From the NCBI GenBank assembly GCA_025363435.1, contig JANYDY010000051.1, forward strand, positions 31,904 through 95,903: a stretch of DNA of 64,000 nucleotides, in the 5' to 3' direction. This DNA comes from Betaproteobacteria bacterium. Lineage in GTDB: Bacteria > Pseudomonadota > Gammaproteobacteria > Burkholderiales > SG8-41. The translations under genes were made by a program, and so were the position numbers. The stretch's first letter is position 1. Each line of letters opens with the position of its first letter. The notes under the pieces are model-generated. The model made no database searches and was not told the DNA's origin. It saw nothing but the letters and a program-made list of their open reading frames with translations. Shown here piece after piece: positions 45,044-54,470 of the stretch.

Positions 45044-46614
45044 CGTGCAAGTATGGTCGGTTTTGCTTCTGCCAGCAGATCCGGATAGTCACGGCTGCAA
45101 TGCAAACCGCGGCTTTCATGCCGCAACTGGGCGCTGCGTACAATCAATTCAGCCGTCTGCACCAGATCGCGCAGTTCCAGCAGATCGCTGCTGACGCGGA
45201 AGTTTGCGTAATACTCGTGAATCTCGGACTGCAGCAATTGAATGCGGTGCAGGGCGCGTTCGAGCCGTTTGTTGGTACGCACAATGCCGACGTAGTCCCA
45301 CATGAAACGCCGCAGCTCGTCCCAGTTATGCGAGATGACGATTTCTTCATCGGCATCGGAAACGCGGCTTTCATCCCATTCGGGTAAAACAGGCGGCACC
45401 GGCGCGTTTTCAGCAAGAATATCGCGCGCCGCCGCCATACCGAAGACCAGGCATTCGAGCAGCGAATTGCTGGCCAGCCGGTTGGCGCCGTGTAAACCGG
45501 TGCAGGCAGTCTCGCCGATAGCGTAAAGACCCGGCACATCGGTGCGGGCGCGACCGTCGGTAACGATGCCGCCGCAGGTGTAGTGCTCGGCCGGCACCAC
45601 CGGGATCGGCTCGCGCGTAATGTCGATGCCAAGTTCCTTGCAGTGGATATAGATGTTGGGGAAATGCTGCTTGATGAATTCCGCCGGCTTGTGCGTGATG
45701 TCGAGGTAGACGCAATCGATGCCGCGTTTTTTCATTTCAAAATCGATGGCGCGGGCGACGATATCGCGCGGCGCCAGTTCAGCGCGCCGGTCGTGCGCGG
45801 GCATGAAACGCGTGCCGTCGGGCAGTTTGAGTATGCCGCCTTCGCCGCGCACCGCTTCTGAAATCAGGAAGGGTTTGGCATGCGCGTGGTAAAGGCAGGT
45901 CGGGTGAAACTGGATGAATTCCATATTGCCGACACGGCAGCCGGCGCGCCAGCCCATCGCAATGCCGTCGCCGGTTGAGGTGTCGGGGTTGGTCGTATAA
46001 AGGTAGACCTTGCCGGCGCCGCCGGTGGCCAACACCACATGGCGCGCTGCAATGGTCACCACCTTGCCTTTGGCGGTATCCAGCACGTAAGCGCCGAGGC
46101 AGCGATTCTCCGGCAAACCCAGCTTGGCTCCGGTAATCAGATCGACCGCGTTGTGATTTTCCAGCAGGGTGATGTTCGGGTGCGCCCGCACCTTGGATTC
46201 GAGTGTGACCTGCACCGCATGGCCGGTGGCGTCGTCGACGTGGATCACTCGCCGGTGGCTGTGGCCGCCTTCTGTAGTGAGGTGATAACCGGTGTCGCTG
46301 GCAGCGTCGCGCGTGAAGGGGACCCCTTCACCGATCAGCCAATCGACGCATTCACGGCCGCGTTCAACCACAAAACGGGTCACCGCTTCGTCGCACAGTC
46401 CGGCGCCCGCAACCAGGGTGTCGCGGACGTGGCTTTCGGTGGTGTCGTCGCCCGCCAGCACCGCGGCAATACCGCCTTGCGCCCAGTTGCTGGCGCCGTC
46501 GAGGAGTTCCTTTTTGGTGACCACGCCGACTTTTCGCTGCGCTGCAAGGTGCAGGGCCAGCGTCAGCCCGGCCAGTCCGCTGCCGATGATCAGAACGTCA
46601 AATTGATGTGCCAT
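45040..46614 (-). CDS. nadB: L-aspartate oxidase
   Basis: FAD enzyme oxidising aspartate to iminoaspartate for de novo NAD synthesis. I start it at ATG 46614 (524 residues, [20 protein letters not shown]), the dinucleotide-binding motif; the frame continues upstream but with no conserved content. [64 protein letters not shown] and the C-terminal helical region complete the family pattern. It is divergent from rpoE and convergent with the fused transporter. Confidence 0.97.
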   Translation of the reverse strand: MAHQFDVLIIGSGLAGLTLALHLAAQRKVGVVTKKELLDGASNWAQGGIAAVLAGDDTTESHVRDTLVAGAGLCDEAVTRFVVERGRECVDWLIGEGVPFTRDAASDTGYHLTTEGGHSHRRVIHVDDATGHAVQVTLESKVRAHPNITLLENHNAVDLITGAKLGLPENRCLGAYVLDTAKGKVVTIAARHVVLATGGAGKVYLYTTNPDTSTGDGIAMGWRAGCRVGNMEFIQFHPTCLYHAHAKPFLISEAVRGEGGILKLPDGTRFMPAHDRRAELAPRDIVARAIDFEMKKRGIDCVYLDITHKPAEFIKQHFPNIYIHCKELGIDITREPIPVVPAEHYTCGGIVTDGRARTDVPGLYAIGETACTGLHGANRLASNSLLECLVFGMAAARDILAENAPVPPVLPEWDESRVSDADEEIVISHNWDELRRFMWDYVGIVRTNKRLERALHRIQLLQSEIHEYYANFRVSSDLLELRDLVQTAELIVRSAQLRHESRGLHCSRDYPDLLAEAKPTILAR

Positions 46615-46679
46615 GTTCGCATGCCGGATAAAACCCGATGTTACCGCAATGAGAACCGTTGCCATGTGCGCCGGACAGT

Positions 46680-46707
46680 GAACTAAATCCATACCACTGC
46701 TGTCTGT
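46680..46707 (+). promoter_or_regulatory. Candidate sigma-E-type promoter of rpoE
   Basis: GAACTA at 46680-46685, a 17-base spacer, and TCTGT at 46703-46707. This is one mismatch in each box from the GAACTT / TCTGA pattern of extracytoplasmic sigma-E promoters, which are usually autoregulated. It lies about 110 bases before the rpoE ATG. A TATACT at 46753-46758 has no matching -35. Confidence 0.35.
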
Positions 46708-46818
46708 CCGGTATTGGTTGTGATGCCGCGGTCCCGGGCGCATAGCCTGCGGTATACTTGGCGCCTTGTTTCGGCGGGCGGCGCGCTTGCAAAACGCAGG
46801 ATTTCGGGAACCGGTTTC

Positions 46819-47418
46819 ATGGGCGAGCGTGAAGTTGACCAACAACTGGTCGAACAGGCACAACGTGGCGATAAACACGCGTTCGAGCTGCTGGTCGTCA
46901 AGTACCAGCGCAAATTGGCACGCCTGCTGTCCCGTTTTATCCGGGACGCCGGAGAAGTAGAGGATGTAACACAGGAAGCCTTTATCAAAGCGTACCGTGC
47001 CTTGCCGTCATTCCGCGGCGACAGTGCGTTTTACACATGGCTTTATCGCATCGGCATCAATACGGCAAAGAATTACCTGGTCACCATGCGCCGGCGCGCG
47101 CCGACGGTGACGGAAGTTGACAACGAGGAAGCCGAAGACATTGAAGACGGCACGCAGTTAAAGGACATGAACACACCGGAGAGTCAGATGATGACCCGGC
47201 AGATTGCCGAAACCGTGAACACGACGCTGCAGGGCCTGCCCGAAGAATTGCGAACCGCGATTACGCTGCGTGAATTAGACGGATTGAGTTATGAAGAAAT
47301 TGCGCAAATCATGAATTGCCCGATCGGTACCGTGCGGTCACGCATATTCAGGGCGCGTGAGGCCATTGCAGAGAAACTGCGGCCGCAACTGGACGTACCG
47401 AAAGACAGGAGATGGTGA
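46819..47418 (+). CDS. rpoE: RNA polymerase sigma factor RpoE (AlgU)
   Basis: Extracytoplasmic-function sigma factor for envelope stress. From ATG 46819 the product is 199 residues: region 2 ([58 protein letters not shown]) and region 4 ([34 protein letters not shown]). It heads the rpoE-rseA-rseB-degP operon, controlling BamA/Skp/LPS-type envelope functions. RseP, which frees it by cleaving RseA, is also encoded in the window. The TGA stop overlaps the rseA ATG. Confidence 0.97.
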   Translation: MGEREVDQQLVEQAQRGDKHAFELLVVKYQRKLARLLSRFIRDAGEVEDVTQEAFIKAYRALPSFRGDSAFYTWLYRIGINTAKNYLVTMRRRAPTVTEVDNEEAEDIEDGTQLKDMNTPESQMMTRQIAETVNTTLQGLPEELRTAITLRELDGLSYEEIAQIMNCPIGTVRSRIFRAREAIAEKLRPQLDVPKDRRW

Positions 47419-47951
47419 TGGATAAAATCTCGGCATTCATGGACGGTGAAGCGGCGCCCGCGGAAACCAAACAGACGCTGCAGCGCCTGCGCAGCGACGA
47501 AGGGTGTCAAAAACTCTGGAATTGTTTTCATCTTGTTGGCGACGTCATGCGTGGCGATCCTGTCCTGCGTGAAGATTTTGTTGAGCGTCTGCGCCAGCGC
47601 ATGAATGAAGAACCGACGATTCTCGCGCCGCGTGTGCATTGGCGTTCGACTAACAATGTCGTTTATAAAGCCGCGGCCGCAGTTGCCGGCGTCGCCATCA
47701 TTCTAACGCTGGTTGTGAATCCTCTCCGTCCAAAGGGCGGTGATATTGCCGCCGCGCCGAAAACGGAGCAACCGCAGATCGCGCAGACCGACCCGGCAGA
47801 AACGCGCGCACCGCGCGGCGCCATCGCGAATCCGGCGCAGGTCAACGAATATCTGGTGGCGCACCAGGAATTCTCACCGCGCACCGCCTTGCAGGGTGTA
47901 GTGCCTTATGTGCGCTCCGTTTCAGAATCCCATGATGGCAATCGCCGTTAA
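47418..47951 (+). CDS. rseA: Anti-sigma-E factor RseA (MucA)
   Basis: Inner-membrane protein that holds RpoE inactive. ATG 47418 lies 5 bases after AGGAGA and overlaps the rpoE stop (TGATG). The 177-residue product has an N-terminal sigma-binding domain (DKISAFMDGEAA, then KLWNCFHLVGDVMRGD), one membrane segment at about 80-100 and a periplasmic tail with ANPAQVNEYLVAHQEFSP, which matches the RseB-binding region of MucA proteins. Cleavage by a DegS-type protease and RseP would free RpoE. Confidence 0.93.
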   Translation: MDKISAFMDGEAAPAETKQTLQRLRSDEGCQKLWNCFHLVGDVMRGDPVLREDFVERLRQRMNEEPTILAPRVHWRSTNNVVYKAAAAVAGVAIILTLVVNPLRPKGGDIAAAPKTEQPQIAQTDPAETRAPRGAIANPAQVNEYLVAHQEFSPRTALQGVVPYVRSVSESHDGNRR

Positions 47952-48936
47952 TCGCCAACGCCGGATGCGACCGGCCGCGCCGGTTGTGTTCGCCCTGATC
48001 GGCGGCATCGCCTGCGCAGGCGCGGCCTGCGCCGAATCGGCGGACGCAATGGCATGGCTGCGAAAAATTGCGGCAGCATCGCGCCAGATCAATTACGCCG
48101 GCACTTTTGTCTACCAGCACGGTCGCCAGGTTGAAACTTCACGCATTGCGCACTGGGTCGATAGCGGCGGCGAACAGGAGCGGCTGGAAACAATGGACGG
48201 CCCGCCGCGCGAGATTATCCGCACCAACGAAAACGTCACCTGTTATCTGCCCGAGCACAAAACGGTGCTGGTAACCAAACGCCATGGACGGCAGTTTCCG
48301 TCGCTGCTGCCGGAAGATCTGGCCGGCATCGCGGACAACTACAACGTACGCAAGACCGAAACAGAACGCGTCGCCGGCGCGGAATGCCAGACAATTGCGC
48401 TGGAACCGAAAGACAATCTGCGCTACGGCCATCGCTTCTGTGCAGAGCTTGTCTCCGGCCTGTTATTGAGGGCACGCACCTATGGCGACAAGAATGAAAT
48501 GGTCGAATCGTTCGCCTTCACGCAATTGCTGCTCGGCAATGCTGTTCACAAGGACATGTTGAAGTCGGCCTACGCTGCAAAAAGCCAGGGCTGGCGGGTT
48601 GACCGTTCCGCACTGGACCGCGGCGAAGCCACCGGCGATTCCGGCTGGACATTGAAGAACCAGCCACCGGGATTCCGCAAGATCACGGAAATGCGCCGCG
48701 CCATCGCCGGGCACGCCTCCGTCTCCCATCTGGTCTACTCCGACGGACTCGCTGCAATCTCCGTATTCATCGAACCGATGCCGAAGACACCGCCGGCAGC
48801 CGGCCCGCTCGCCTATCAGGGTTCGGTCAACATCTACGTCAGGCCGCAGGCGGAACAAATGCTCACCGTCGTCGGCGAAACGCCGGCGCGAACCGTGCGC
48901 CAGGTTGCCGAATCACTCAGCCCGCGCGATCGATAG
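47932..48936 (+). CDS. rseB: Sigma-E regulatory protein RseB (MucB)
   Basis: Periplasmic protector of RseA that senses lipid or LPS signals. The protein starts near ATG 47932, overlapping rseA by 20 bases; ATG 47965 would give a cleaner signal peptide (MRPAAPVVFALIGGIACAGA). An N-terminal lipid-binding domain includes AMAWLRKIAAASRQINYAGT and FVYQHGRQVETSRI, and a C-terminal domain contains LVYSDGLAAISVFIEP. Neither start has a clear ribosome-binding site, so coupling to rseA is probable. Followed by the degP-type protease gene. Confidence 0.93.
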   Translation: MMAIAVNRQRRMRPAAPVVFALIGGIACAGAACAESADAMAWLRKIAAASRQINYAGTFVYQHGRQVETSRIAHWVDSGGEQERLETMDGPPREIIRTNENVTCYLPEHKTVLVTKRHGRQFPSLLPEDLAGIADNYNVRKTETERVAGAECQTIALEPKDNLRYGHRFCAELVSGLLLRARTYGDKNEMVESFAFTQLLLGNAVHKDMLKSAYAAKSQGWRVDRSALDRGEATGDSGWTLKNQPPGFRKITEMRRAIAGHASVSHLVYSDGLAAISVFIEPMPKTPPAAGPLAYQGSVNIYVRPQAEQMLTVVGETPARTVRQVAESLSPRDR

Positions 48937-49005
48937 TGTCAAATTGAATTTCCGGCGCGTGCCGGCTTGATAAAACCAAATGCTGTTGTCCTAAGAGGAA
49001 ACCAG

Positions 49006-50409
49006 ATGTTGCGAAAATTGTTACTGCTAGTGATTTTGTTGTTGCCGGTTCAGGGCATGGCGCAATTGCCGGACTTTACAGACCTGGTGGAAAAGCAGGG
49101 CTCCACCGTGGTCAACATCAGCACAACTCAAAATGCGCGTACTCAGGGTCAGGGGGTGACGCCGCAGGTGCCGCAACTGCGTGAAGACGATCCGTTTTAC
49201 GAATTCTTCCGGCGTTTTATTCCGAATCCCGGTCCGCGCGAATTCCAGAGTAATTCGCTGGGCTCCGGATTCATCATCAGCACCGACGGCTTCGTGCTGA
49301 CCAACGCGCACGTCGTCGAGGCTGCCGACGAGATCACCGTCAAGCTCAACGACAAACGCGAATTCAAGGCCAAGGTCATCGGCAGCGACAAGCGTACTGA
49401 TATCGCTTTGCTCAAGATCGAGGCCACCGGATTGCCCGCCGTAAAGTTCGGCGACGCCAACAAACTCAAGGTCGGTGAATGGGTCATCGCTATCGGCTCG
49501 CCGTTTGGTTTTGAAAACTCGGTGACGGCGGGCATCGTTAGCGCGAAAGGGCGCTCGCTGCCGCAGGAAAATTTTGTGCCCTTCATTCAAACAGACGCCG
49601 CAGTGAATCCCGGCAACTCGGGCGGGCCGCTGTTCAACATGCGCGGCGAGGTAATCGGCATCAACTCGCAGATTTACAGCCGCACTGGCGGCTTCATGGG
49701 ATTGTCGTTTGCAATCCCGATTGACGTCGCCAACGACATTGCGAATCAGTTAAAAGCCACCGGCAAAATCACCCGCGGTCGCATCGGCGTGGTGATTCAG
49801 CCGGTGACCAAAGATCTGGCCGAATCATTCGGCCTCGGCAAACCGACCGGCGCGCTGGTGAGTTCGGTAGAGAAGGGCAGTCCTGCCGAAAAAGCCGGCA
49901 TCGAGGCCGGCGACGTGATTCTGAAGTTTGACGGTAAAACCGTGGCCTCGTCGGAAGATCTGCCGCGCGTGGTCGGCACCACCAAACCGGGCGCCAAAGC
50001 GGTGGTTCAGTTGATGCGCAACAAGGTCGCTAAGGAAGTATCGGTCGTCGTCGGCGAAATGCCGGACGAGGCGCGCAGCGCGCAACGCCAGCAGCGGCGC
50101 GGCCAGCCCGGCGGCAAACCGCCGGTAGAAGCGGTCAGCAAACTGGGCATGACACTCTCCGAGCCGTCAACTCAGCAGCGCGAGCAGCTCAATATTACCG
50201 GCGGTGTGCTGGTCGAAGACGTGGCGCAGGGCGCGGCAGCGCGCGCCGGCATACGCAAGGGAGACATCATCCTCGCGGTCAACAATCAGGACGTCAAATC
50301 GCTGGAACAATTCGGCCAAATGGTCGGCCAGTTCGAGAAGGGCAAAATTGTCGCTTTGCTCGTGCGCCGCGGCACCAACGCGCTTTATATACCGCTGCGG
50401 ATTGAATAA
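49006..50409 (+). CDS. mucD: DegP/MucD-type periplasmic serine protease
   Basis: Periplasmic protease/chaperone for damaged envelope proteins. ATG 49006 follows AGAGGA; 467 residues. A signal peptide (about 1-20) ends at GMAQ. The catalytic triad is intact: His102 in LTNAHVVE, Asp132 in KRTDIALLK and Ser205 in NPGNSGGPLF. Two PDZ domains follow (GRIGVVIQPVTKDLAESFG and a C-terminal one with GVLVEDVAQGAAARAGIRKG). Its place after rseB matches the algU-mucABD organisation, in which mucD is part of the stress regulon. Confidence 0.96.
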   Translation: MLRKLLLLVILLLPVQGMAQLPDFTDLVEKQGSTVVNISTTQNARTQGQGVTPQVPQLREDDPFYEFFRRFIPNPGPREFQSNSLGSGFIISTDGFVLTNAHVVEAADEITVKLNDKREFKAKVIGSDKRTDIALLKIEATGLPAVKFGDANKLKVGEWVIAIGSPFGFENSVTAGIVSAKGRSLPQENFVPFIQTDAAVNPGNSGGPLFNMRGEVIGINSQIYSRTGGFMGLSFAIPIDVANDIANQLKATGKITRGRIGVVIQPVTKDLAESFGLGKPTGALVSSVEKGSPAEKAGIEAGDVILKFDGKTVASSEDLPRVVGTTKPGAKAVVQLMRNKVAKEVSVVVGEMPDEARSAQRQQRRGQPGGKPPVEAVSKLGMTLSEPSTQQREQLNITGGVLVEDVAQGAAARAGIRKGDIILAVNNQDVKSLEQFGQMVGQFEKGKIVALLVRRGTNALYIPLRIE

Positions 50410-50656
50410 GCGCGCGGTTCACTTCACTGTCTACGGCCGCCTCTATTGCCATCTCTGTGATGACATGGTGGCGGCACTGCGGCAGCGGCCGGGCGCCGCC
50501 GGGTGCGTTATCGATATTGTGGATGTCGACCGGGATCCGGCGCTGGAAGCCGAATTCGGCGAGTGGGTGCCGGTCCTTTTCGCCGATGGCGAACGCCTGT
50601 GCCACTATCATCTGGATACGCTGAAAGTTGATGAATATTTAAGAAAAACCGGCTAA
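50402..50656 (+). CDS. Glutaredoxin-like thiol protein (DUF836)
   Basis: Small thioredoxin-fold protein of 84 residues from TTG 50402, whose start overlaps the mucD stop. The redox site is [10 protein letters not shown] (CxxC), and the body includes [25 protein letters not shown], which has the family cis-proline near the VPVL turn. The role is a presumed disulfide or Fe-S related thiol function. The start is inferred since no ATG is available before the domain. A terminator follows, and then lepA. Confidence 0.85.
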   Translation: MNKRAVHFTVYGRLYCHLCDDMVAALRQRPGAAGCVIDIVDVDRDPALEAEFGEWVPVLFADGERLCHYHLDTLKVDEYLRKTG

Positions 50657-50672
50657 AATCGCAGACGTTTTG

Positions 50673-50705
50673 GGGCACCGGCGAGTGCCCTTTTTATTGT
50701 TTATT
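50673..50705 (+). terminator. Rho-independent terminator after the sigma-E operon
   Basis: GGGCAC (50673-50678), loop CGGCGA, GTGCCC (50685-50690), then TTTTTATTGTTTATTTTG. It begins 17 bases after the glutaredoxin-like gene and separates the rpoE-mucD unit from lepA. Confidence 0.8.
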
Positions 50706-50754
50706 TTGCTTATTTTCGGCGCACGCCCGCGACCTGCCTGCGAACCGAACGCCT

Positions 50755-52545
50755 ATGGATCACATCCGCAACTTCTCCATCATCGCGCATATTGACCACG
50801 GCAAATCGACCCTGGCCGACCGGTTCATCCAGTGGTGCGGCGGGCTCAGCGACCGCGAAATGGAAGCCCAGGTGCTCGATTCTATGGATCTTGAGCGTGA
50901 GCGCGGCATCACCATCAAGGCACAGACTGCGGCGCTTGAATACAAGGCCCGCAACGGCGAGATCTACCATCTGAACCTGATCGACACGCCGGGCCACGTC
51001 GATTTTTCGTATGAAGTATCACGCTCACTGGCGGCCTGCGAAGGCGCGCTGCTGGTGGTCGATGCCTCGCAGGGCGTAGAAGCACAGACCGTGGCCAACT
51101 GTTATACCGCGACCGAGCAGGGCGTCGAGGTTGTGCCGGTGCTCAACAAAATTGATCTGCCGTCAGCCGAGCCCGAACGCGTAATCGCCGAGATCGAAGA
51201 AATCATCGGCATCCCGGCCGACGATGCGGTACAAGCCAGCGCCAAGACCGGCGTCGGCATACAGGACATCCTCGAAGCCGTGATCAAGCGCATACCGCCG
51301 CCCAAGGGCGATCCGGCGGCACCGCTCAAAGCCTTGATCATCGACTCATGGTTCGACAATTACGTCGGCGTCATCATGCTGGTGCGCGTCGTTGACGGCG
51401 TGCTGACACCGAAAGATCGCATCCTGCTGATGTCGACCGGTGCCCAGCATCTGTGCGAGCAGGTCGGCGTCTTCACGCCGAAATCGCGCGCGCGCGAACG
51501 GCTGTCGGCCGGCGAGGTCGGCTTCATCATCGCCGGCATCAAGGAACTCAAGGACGCCAAGGTCGGCGACACCGTCACGCAGCTCGACCGTCAGGCGCAG
51601 GAAGCGCTGCCGGGTTTCAAGGAAATACAACCGCAGGTTTTCGCTGGGCTCTACCCGGTTGAATCCAACGAATACGATGCACTGCGCGATGCGCTGGAGA
51701 AACTGCATCTGAACGACTCCTCGCTACGCTATGAGCCGGAATCGTCGCAGGCGCTGGGTTTCGGCTTCCGCTGCGGCTTTCTCGGCCTGCTGCACATGGA
51801 TATCGTGCAGGAACGTCTGGAACGCGAATACGGCATGCATTTGATTACCACCGCGCCCACGGTCGTCTATCAGGTTGGTCTCAACGACGGCACCACCATC
51901 GAAATCGAAAACCCGTCAAAACTGCCGGACGCCGCGAAGATCACGGAAATCCGCGAACCGATCATTACGGCCTCGATACTGGTGCCGCAGGATTACGTCG
52001 GTGCCGTCATTACCCTGTGCGAGCAAAAGCGCGGCGCGCAGAAGAACATGCAATACCTCGGCCGCCAGGTGCGGTTGACGTACGAGTTGCCGCTGAATGA
52101 AGTGGTGATGGATTTTTTCGATAAACTGAAATCGGTCAGCCGCGGTTACGCCTCGCTCGACTACGAGTTCAAGGAATATCGCGCCGACGATCTGGCGAAA
52201 CTCGACATCCTCATCAACGGCGACAAAGTCGATGCGCTGTCACTGATCGTGCACCGCTCAAGCTCAGTGCACCGCGGCCGCGAACTGGCGAGTAAAATGC
52301 GCGAACTGATACCGCGCCAGATGTTCGATGTGGCGGTGCAGGCCGCCATCGGCGCGCATATTATCGCGCGGGAAAATGTCAAGGCGCTGCGCAAGAACGT
52401 GCTGGCAAAATGCTACGGTGGCGATATCTCGCGCAAACGCAAGCTGCTGGAAAAACAGAAGGCCGGCAAGAAACGCATGAAACAGGTCGGCAACGTCGAA
52501 ATACCGCAGGAAGCCTTCCTCGCGATTTTGCAGGTGGAGAAGTAA
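50755..52545 (+). CDS. lepA: Elongation factor 4 (LepA)
   Basis: Ribosome-associated GTPase affecting initiation and stalled translocation. The 596-residue product has G1 ([14 protein letters not shown]), G3 ([18 protein letters not shown]), G4 (NKIDLPSA), domains II-III, and the LepA-specific C-terminal region ([24 protein letters not shown], [19 protein letters not shown]). ATG 50755 follows the terminator by about 50 bases. It is in an operon with lepB. Confidence 0.98.
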   Translation: MDHIRNFSIIAHIDHGKSTLADRFIQWCGGLSDREMEAQVLDSMDLERERGITIKAQTAALEYKARNGEIYHLNLIDTPGHVDFSYEVSRSLAACEGALLVVDASQGVEAQTVANCYTATEQGVEVVPVLNKIDLPSAEPERVIAEIEEIIGIPADDAVQASAKTGVGIQDILEAVIKRIPPPKGDPAAPLKALIIDSWFDNYVGVIMLVRVVDGVLTPKDRILLMSTGAQHLCEQVGVFTPKSRARERLSAGEVGFIIAGIKELKDAKVGDTVTQLDRQAQEALPGFKEIQPQVFAGLYPVESNEYDALRDALEKLHLNDSSLRYEPESSQALGFGFRCGFLGLLHMDIVQERLEREYGMHLITTAPTVVYQVGLNDGTTIEIENPSKLPDAAKITEIREPIITASILVPQDYVGAVITLCEQKRGAQKNMQYLGRQVRLTYELPLNEVVMDFFDKLKSVSRGYASLDYEFKEYRADDLAKLDILINGDKVDALSLIVHRSSSVHRGRELASKMRELIPRQMFDVAVQAAIGAHIIARENVKALRKNVLAKCYGGDISRKRKLLEKQKAGKKRMKQVGNVEIPQEAFLAILQVEK

Positions 52546-52599
52546 ATGCGTTTTGACTCATTTTTCCGGGTGTTGCCGCGAACGGGGCGGCAGGCATGA
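52546..52599 (+). CDS. Possible 17-residue leader ORF between lepA and lepB
   Basis: The ATG directly follows the lepA TAA. It has a good GGAG at 52536-52539, six bases upstream. The frame reads MRFDSFFRVLPRTGRQA and stops with a TGA that overlaps the lepB ATG (ATGA at 52596-52599). Translation of this short frame could couple lepA to lepB. No family is recognised, and it may simply be a ribosome relay. Confidence 0.35.
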   Translation: MRFDSFFRVLPRTGRQA

Positions 52600-53399
52600 A
52601 TTTCCCGTTGATCATGTTCTCGCTGCTGGTTGTCTGCGGCCTTGTCTGGCTGCTCGATCATTACGTGCTGCGCCGCCGGCGCGCTGCGGAAGCGCGCGAA
52701 CCCTGGTGGGTCGAGTACGCAAAAAGTTTCTTTCCGGTAATTCTGATCGTTTTTGTACTGCGTTCTTTTCTCGTCGAACCATTCAAGATTCCGTCCGGCT
52801 CGATGTTGCCGACGCTGCTGGTCGGCGATTTCATCCTGGTCAACAAATTCACCTATGGCATCCGCCTGCCGGTGATCAATCTCAAGGTGCTGGATCTGAA
52901 TGATCCGCAACGCGGCGACATCATGGTGTTCCGCTACCCGGAAGATCCTTCACTTGATTACATCAAACGCGTCGTCGGCATACCCGGCGATAAAATCAGT
53001 TATCAGAACAAACGCCTCTCCGTGAACGGCGTGGAAATCCGCACCGAACCCGACGGACAGTTCAATTACGTTGAAACCGGCCTGAGTTTCGTTACCGCGC
53101 AACGCTACATGGAAACGCTCGGCACGCACCGGCACGCCGTGCTCATTCAACCGGAGATTCCGGTGGTGCGGCAGGGCGATGTGCGTCGCTTCCCTTACCG
53201 TGAAAATTGCGTCTACAATGAAAGCGGATTTACCTGCACCGTGCCGGCCGGCCATTATTTTATGATGGGCGATAATCGCGACAGCAGCAGCGACAGCCGC
53301 TACTGGGGATTTGTGCCCAACCGCAATATCGTGGGCAAAGCGTTCCTGATCTGGTGGAATTTCGATCAGTTCAAACGCGTTGGACAATCGATCGAATAA
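52596..53399 (+). CDS. lepB: Signal peptidase I
   Basis: Cleaves Sec signal peptides at the outer face of the inner membrane. ATG 52596 gives 267 residues with a first membrane segment (FPLIMFSLLVVCGLVWLLD), a second (FFPVILIVFVLRSFLVEPF) and a large periplasmic catalytic domain. The nucleophile is Ser69 in IPSGSMLPT, the general base Lys124 in DYIKRVVGIPGD, and GDNRDSSSDSRYWGFV closes the site. The start overlaps a short upstream frame. Second gene of the lepA-lepB operon. Confidence 0.97.
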   Translation: MNFPLIMFSLLVVCGLVWLLDHYVLRRRRAAEAREPWWVEYAKSFFPVILIVFVLRSFLVEPFKIPSGSMLPTLLVGDFILVNKFTYGIRLPVINLKVLDLNDPQRGDIMVFRYPEDPSLDYIKRVVGIPGDKISYQNKRLSVNGVEIRTEPDGQFNYVETGLSFVTAQRYMETLGTHRHAVLIQPEIPVVRQGDVRRFPYRENCVYNESGFTCTVPAGHYFMMGDNRDSSSDSRYWGFVPNRNIVGKAFLIWWNFDQFKRVGQSIE

Positions 53400-53411
53400 C
53401 GGGAGAATGCA

Positions 53412-53774
53412 ATGAAAAAACAACTCGGCGTATCGCTCAGTGGTTTTATGATGGTGCTGGTCGTGCTGGCGATATTTGCGTTTTTCGGCTTCAAGGTTCT
53501 GGGGCCCTATAAACAGTTCTACACGATACAAAAAGTCTTTAAAACAGTGTCCCTGCTGCCGGAAGTAAAGGCTGGCGGACGCCGTGAATTTATCAATGCT
53601 TGGGCTAAATACTCGATGACGGAAGGCGACGTTAATGTCGTCAGCGGTGATGAAGTCGAGCTGACCAAAGACGGCAATGAACTTATCATCAGCACCAGCT
53701 ACTCAGTACGCGTACCCCTGTTCAAGAATGTGAACCTGCTGATCGATTTCGCGCCGACGTCCGCCGCGAAATAG
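53412..53774 (+). CDS. DUF4845 membrane protein
   Basis: 120-residue protein with one N-terminal membrane segment (about 8-28: LSGFMMVLVVLAIFAFFGFK) and a soluble C-terminal domain (KVLGPYKQFYTIQKV, ISTSYSVRVPLFKNVNLLID). This gene regularly lies between lepB and rnc in betaproteobacteria and pseudomonads. The function is unknown. The ATG follows GGGAGA (about 53401-53406), and the segment lies 12 bases after lepB. Confidence 0.9.
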   Translation: MKKQLGVSLSGFMMVLVVLAIFAFFGFKVLGPYKQFYTIQKVFKTVSLLPEVKAGGRREFINAWAKYSMTEGDVNVVSGDEVELTKDGNELIISTSYSVRVPLFKNVNLLIDFAPTSAAK

Positions 53775-53798
53775 GGGCACGCAGGCGAAACCGACTCC

Positions 53799-54470
53799 AT
53801 GGAGCAACGTCCGGTTCTCGAAATCGCCGGTTATCGATTTGCCAATCCGCCGTTGCTGCGGCAGGCGCTTACGCACCGCAGCCACAGCGCCGATCACAAC
53901 GAACGGCTGGAGTTCCTCGGCGATGCAATCCTCAACTGCGTGATTGCCGCCGAGCTTTACCGGGTTTACCCCCTGCTGGCCGAAGGCGAGCTCTCGCGCG
54001 TGCGCGCCAGCCTGGTCAACGGACAGAATCTGGGCAGTCTCGCCAATGAACTCGGCATTGGCGCCAAACTGCTGCTGGGCGAAGGCGAAGTCCGCAGCGG
54101 CGGTGCGCAACGCCCGTCCATGCTGGCGAATGCAGTAGAAGCAATCATCGGTGCGGTATTTCTCGACGGCGGATTTTCCGCAGCACAATCGTTCACGCTG
54201 CGGATATTTGCCGCATCGATGAAAAATGTCGATCCGCGCGTCGCCGGCAAGGATGCAAAAACGCTTTTGCAGGAACTGCTGCAGGCGCGCCATCTGCCGT
54301 TGCCCGCGTATACAGTCATTGCCACCGCTGGAGAAGCGCATGAGCAATCATTTCAAGTCGAGTGCTGCGTGCCGGAACTGAATGTCAAAACAGAAGGCGA
54401 CGGAGCAAGCCGGCGTGCAGCTGAACAGGCGGCAGCTCGACATGCCTACGATCTGATTGCCGGCCGCTGA
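53799..54470 (+). CDS. rnc: Ribonuclease III
   Basis: Cleaves double-stranded RNA in rRNA, mRNA and small-RNA processing. The 223-residue product has the nuclease signature HNERLEFLGDAILN (Glu and Asp metal ligands), VEAIIGAVFLDGGF and a C-terminal dsRNA-binding domain (KTLLQELLQARHLPLPAYTV and a final GASRRAAEQAAARHAYDLI). The TGA stop lies directly before the era ATG, so rnc and era are coupled as in E. coli. Confidence 0.98.
   Translation: MEQRPVLEIAGYRFANPPLLRQALTHRSHSADHNERLEFLGDAILNCVIAAELYRVYPLLAEGELSRVRASLVNGQNLGSLANELGIGAKLLLGEGEVRSGGAQRPSMLANAVEAIIGAVFLDGGFSAAQSFTLRIFAASMKNVDPRVAGKDAKTLLQELLQARHLPLPAYTVIATAGEAHEQSFQVECCVPELNVKTEGDGASRRAAEQAAARHAYDLIAGR

Noticed and set aside
48952..48965. 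CCGGC-GCGT-GCCGG hairpin between rseB and mucD
   Set aside because: Only five base pairs with no T-run, and the two genes belong to one operon.
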